Assembly (NCBI RefSeq): GCF_038150125.1
Contig: NZ_JBBVMF010000024.1
Coordinates: 8,668 to 72,667 of the forward strand
Length of the DNA: 64,000 nucleotides
DNA from: SW132 sp038150125
GTDB taxonomy: Bacteria; Bacteroidota; Rhodothermia; Balneolales; Balneolaceae
Direction: 5' to 3'
The number at the start of each line of letters is the position of its first letter. Position 1 is the first letter of the stretch. Shown in pieces: positions 61,421 to 64,000 of the stretch. The notes beneath the pieces were generated by a model. That model was not told the DNA's origin. It saw only the letters and a program-made list of their open reading frames with translations, and made no database searches. The position numbers and the translations under genes were made by a program.

Positions 61421-63601
61421 ATGACCGATTCTCAGATTTTTGATCAGATTGCCAACACTCTGAATCTATCAGCAAAACAGATCAAAAAAGTTGCCGATTT
61501 TATTGATGATGGTGCCACCATTCCATTTCTCGCCCGTTACCGACAGGAAGCAACCGGCGGGCTTGATGAAGAGCAGTTAAGAGCCGTTCGCGATCAGATT
61601 GATCTACACCGAACGCTCGAAGATCGAAAGAAAACTATTCTCAAAGCGATTGATGAACAGGACAAACTGACCGATGAGCTTGAAAAGAAAATCAAGAACT
61701 GTAAAGATCTGAAGACCCTTGAGGATCTCTATCTTCCCTACAAAAAGAAACGAAAAACCCGGGGCGATATGGCCAAAGAGAAAGGCCTTGAGCCACTCGC
61801 CAAAAAGATTTGGGACCAGGAAATTGAATCCGGGGATCCGCTTGAGCATGCCAAAGAGTATATTGATAAAGAAAAAGAACTTCCGGATGCCGAAACAGTT
61901 TTGACAACAACACTTGATATCGTGGCGGAGTGGATTAATGAATCAGTGGAGGTTCGCGACACGCTGCGAGATATTATCCGAAAACATGGTTTGATCTCCA
62001 CGCGGAAAAACCCAGCTATTGATGAGCGTACCAATTACGAAGACTATTACGATTTCAGCTCTCGCGGACATCAACTGAAACCTCACCAGGTGCTTGCCAT
62101 CAACCGCGGCGAGCGCGAAAATGTTCTGTTCGTGAACCTTGAGCTGAATGAAAACATCACGCTTGAAAAACTCGATGATATAGTTATATCAAACGATGCG
62201 TCAATATTTACGCCCCGTCTTCAGGATGCGGTTGAAGATGCCTATAAGCGATTGCTGCTCCCCTCGCTTGAACGCGAATACCGAAATGAACTGACCGATA
62301 TGGCAGATGAACATGCGATTGAGACTTTCGCAACCAATCTGAAAAACCTGCTGCTTCAGCCGCCTCTCAAAAACCAGGTTGTGATGGGAATCGACCCGGC
62401 CTATCGAACCGGCTGCAAGGTGGCGATCATCGATCCGCTGGGAACCTACCAGGAAGGAACGACCATCTACCCAACGCCGCCTCAAAAGAAAATCAAAGCG
62501 AGCGAAAAGGTAGTCAATGATCTGATTGACAAATATAATGTCACACTCATCGCCATAGGCAACGGAACAGGAAGCCGTGAAACCGAGCAGTTTATTGCTG
62601 ATTTGATCCAAGCCCGCAAAGAGTCTCACCCCGATGAAACACTGCACTATCTTATCATCAGTGAAGCAGGCGCGTCGGTCTATTCGGCATCTACCGTTGC
62701 CAGAGAGGAATTCCCGGAACTGGATGCGGCGCAGCGCGGTAACATTTCAATTGCGCGACGCGTGCAGGATCCCCTGGCAGAACTTGTGAAGATCGATCCT
62801 AAATCTATTGGCGTGGGCCTTTATCAGCACGACATCAACCAGGTGCAGCTTGCAAAAAAGCTTGACGATGTTGTTGAAAGCTGCGTCAACGATGTGGGTA
62901 TCAACCTCAATACGGCCAGTTCATCGCTGCTGACGCATGTATCGGGACTGAGCCGGAAAGTAGCAAAGAACATTGTGGATCACCGCGAATCCAAAGGACG
63001 GTTTATGAGCCGCGAGGAGCTGAAAGGTATCAGCGGCGTTGGTGAGTTTCGCTTTCAGCAGGCCGCCGGCTTTATGAGAATTCCGGACGGAAAACATCCG
63101 CTCGATAATACAGCGATACATCCTGAAAGCTACGAAGCTACTGAAAAGCTTTGTAATCTGTTTGGTATCGACATTGACAACCTTCAGGATGAAAAGCAGA
63201 AAATTGAGTCTGCGTTTGCCAATATCAAAACAGACCAGGTAGCGGAACAGGTCGGCGTAGGTGTGCCAACGCTTGAGCTGATTATCGAAAACCTTCAGAA
63301 ACCGGGACGAGATCCGCGGGAATCACTACCCAAACCACTGCTTCGCCAGGACGTATTGAAGATGGAAGATCTTTCGCCCGGAATGAAGCTGGAAGGAACT
63401 GTCAGGAATGTGGTGGACTTCGGAGCGTTCGTTGATCTTGGAGTGAAACAGGATGGGCTTTTGCATATTTCGCAAATGAGCGAAGGGCGCAGACGGATCG
63501 AGAATCCGCACGACGTGGTATCTGTGGGTGATATCATTAATGTAGAGATCAAATCCATTGATATTGAACGCGGCCGGATTGGGTTATCGCTGATCAAGTA
63601 G
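61421..63601 (+). CDS. tex: RNA-binding protein Tex
   Basis: Tex is a conserved S1-type RNA-binding factor related to the eukaryotic Spt6 core, thought to act in transcription and RNA handling. The 726-residue protein has the N-terminal Tex helical domain (TIPFLARYRQEATGGLDEEQL), a YqgF/RuvX-like RNase H fold (VMGIDPAYRTGCKVAIIDPLG, about 324), helix-hairpin-helix motifs (about 500-560; LTHVSGLSRKVAKNIVDHRESKGRF) and a C-terminal S1 domain (about 645-720; GMKLEGTVRNVVDFGAFVDLGVKQDGLLHISQMSE). The full length is typical. It is divergent from the phosphatase gene. Confidence 0.96.
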   Translation: MTDSQIFDQIANTLNLSAKQIKKVADFIDDGATIPFLARYRQEATGGLDEEQLRAVRDQIDLHRTLEDRKKTILKAIDEQDKLTDELEKKIKNCKDLKTLEDLYLPYKKKRKTRGDMAKEKGLEPLAKKIWDQEIESGDPLEHAKEYIDKEKELPDAETVLTTTLDIVAEWINESVEVRDTLRDIIRKHGLISTRKNPAIDERTNYEDYYDFSSRGHQLKPHQVLAINRGERENVLFVNLELNENITLEKLDDIVISNDASIFTPRLQDAVEDAYKRLLLPSLEREYRNELTDMADEHAIETFATNLKNLLLQPPLKNQVVMGIDPAYRTGCKVAIIDPLGTYQEGTTIYPTPPQKKIKASEKVVNDLIDKYNVTLIAIGNGTGSRETEQFIADLIQARKESHPDETLHYLIISEAGASVYSASTVAREEFPELDAAQRGNISIARRVQDPLAELVKIDPKSIGVGLYQHDINQVQLAKKLDDVVESCVNDVGINLNTASSSLLTHVSGLSRKVAKNIVDHRESKGRFMSREELKGISGVGEFRFQQAAGFMRIPDGKHPLDNTAIHPESYEATEKLCNLFGIDIDNLQDEKQKIESAFANIKTDQVAEQVGVGVPTLELIIENLQKPGRDPRESLPKPLLRQDVLKMEDLSPGMKLEGTVRNVVDFGAFVDLGVKQDGLLHISQMSEGRRRIENPHDVVSVGDIINVEIKSIDIERGRIGLSLIK

Positions 63602-64000
63602 CGCAGCAAGACATGGTATGTCTGATGGCAAAATGTTTTGCTCGGCTGAGGAATTTAGTGTGAGCCTGGCAGTTAGTCAAAATTTTGGATTCACGAGACA
63701 CGCTATGTCTCTATCTAACAAAATGCGGGCCCAATAAGACATGGTAACTACCCCAACAACACATCCCTCGGTCTGAAAATTTGCGTACCGCCGTTTTCAG
63801 ATCCATTTCCCCTCTCGGAGAGTAATGGTACTAACATTAGCCCATATTGACATCTTTTCCCCTTACTTTTGAACGGACACCCCGCTAAAGCAGGACTAAA
63901 AGAAGAAAGTACGCATGCCCAAGGCATACCTTCGGTGAAACCCGCCGGGCTGGTGATTCCTTCCGTCGGGATTTGCGGTCCGTTTTGTCCCGAAGGGATC
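63602..64000. repeat. Patchwork of short palindromic repeats at the window end
   Basis: No gene is seen in the last 399 bases. AGACATGG-type words recur (AAGACATGGTATGTCTG, GAGACACGCTATGTCTC, AAGACATGGTAAC). Then ACATCCCTCGGTCTGAAAA and CATTTCCCCTCTCGGAGAG resemble the right end of the repeat family at 44.6-47.2 kb. The last 130 bases carry GAACGGACACCCC and GCGGTCCGTTTTGTCCCGAAGGGA with CATGCCCAAGGCAT, suggesting a further, hairpin-rich element. Confidence 0.5.

Overview
The window is about 64 kb of a gene-dense chromosome, roughly 43-45% GC by eye. The gene content points to the Bacteroidota/Balneolota side of the tree, and I would guess a Balneolales-type marine or halophilic heterotroph. 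The reasons are DUF2480 beside a SufBCDS operon, DUF5683 beside parAB, weak or absent Shine-Dalgarno sites, a GH9 cellulase with an N-terminal Ig-like domain, and lipoprotein signals. This placement is inferred from families and not from a marker gene. No rRNA, tRNA, CRISPR array, prophage or intact insertion sequence was seen.

Layout. 1-13.3 kb: end of a DAO-type oxidoreductase, a solitary PilC/GspF protein, two odd small proteins with degenerate enzyme motifs, PlsC, a DEAD-box helicase, an FKBP lipoprotein, QueG, an AI-2E family exporter, small proteins and a gamma-glutamyltransferase lipoprotein. 13.5-17.3 kb: two neighbouring divergent genes that are both broken, a GH9 cellulase (frameshift in a 7-base homopolymer) and a DUF2207 membrane protein (in-frame TGA). 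17.4-20.5 kb: a six-BON-domain protein and a sugar isomerase-like lipoprotein. 20.7-27.9 kb: phenylacetate degradation genes paaABCD-paaG and paaH-paaI, split by an aldo/keto reductase and a FitAB/VapBC-type toxin-antitoxin pair on the other strand. 28-42 kb: housekeeping, namely an RsbU-like phosphatase, transketolase, TPR protein, a parA-parB-DUF5683-LOG cluster, an ECF sigma/anti-sigma pair, uvrC, a pseudouridine synthase, an NlpC/P60 lipoprotein, pdxJ and era.

44-51 kb is a sulfur and methionine block: CoA-binding protein, metY, sfnG, an FMN reductase, metX and hom. It is preceded by a long untranslated leader. That leader carries, in order, a tiny Cys-rich reading frame (MMCICCRT), a hairpin pair with the geometry of classical attenuation, a clear SAM-I riboswitch and its terminator. 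I read this as a two-input switch: low cysteine is needed to pass the first terminator and low SAM to pass the second. It is the most interesting item in the window. The same block is littered with copies of a dispersed imperfect-palindrome repeat in almost every intergenic gap.

51.5-58 kb: a complete sufBCDS-nfu-sufA-DUF2480 iron-sulfur assembly operon. 58.3-63.6 kb: an M1-peptidase-like protein that has lost its zinc site and gained HEAT-like repeats, an inositol-monophosphatase family enzyme and the Tex RNA-binding protein. The window ends in a patchwork of short palindromic repeats.
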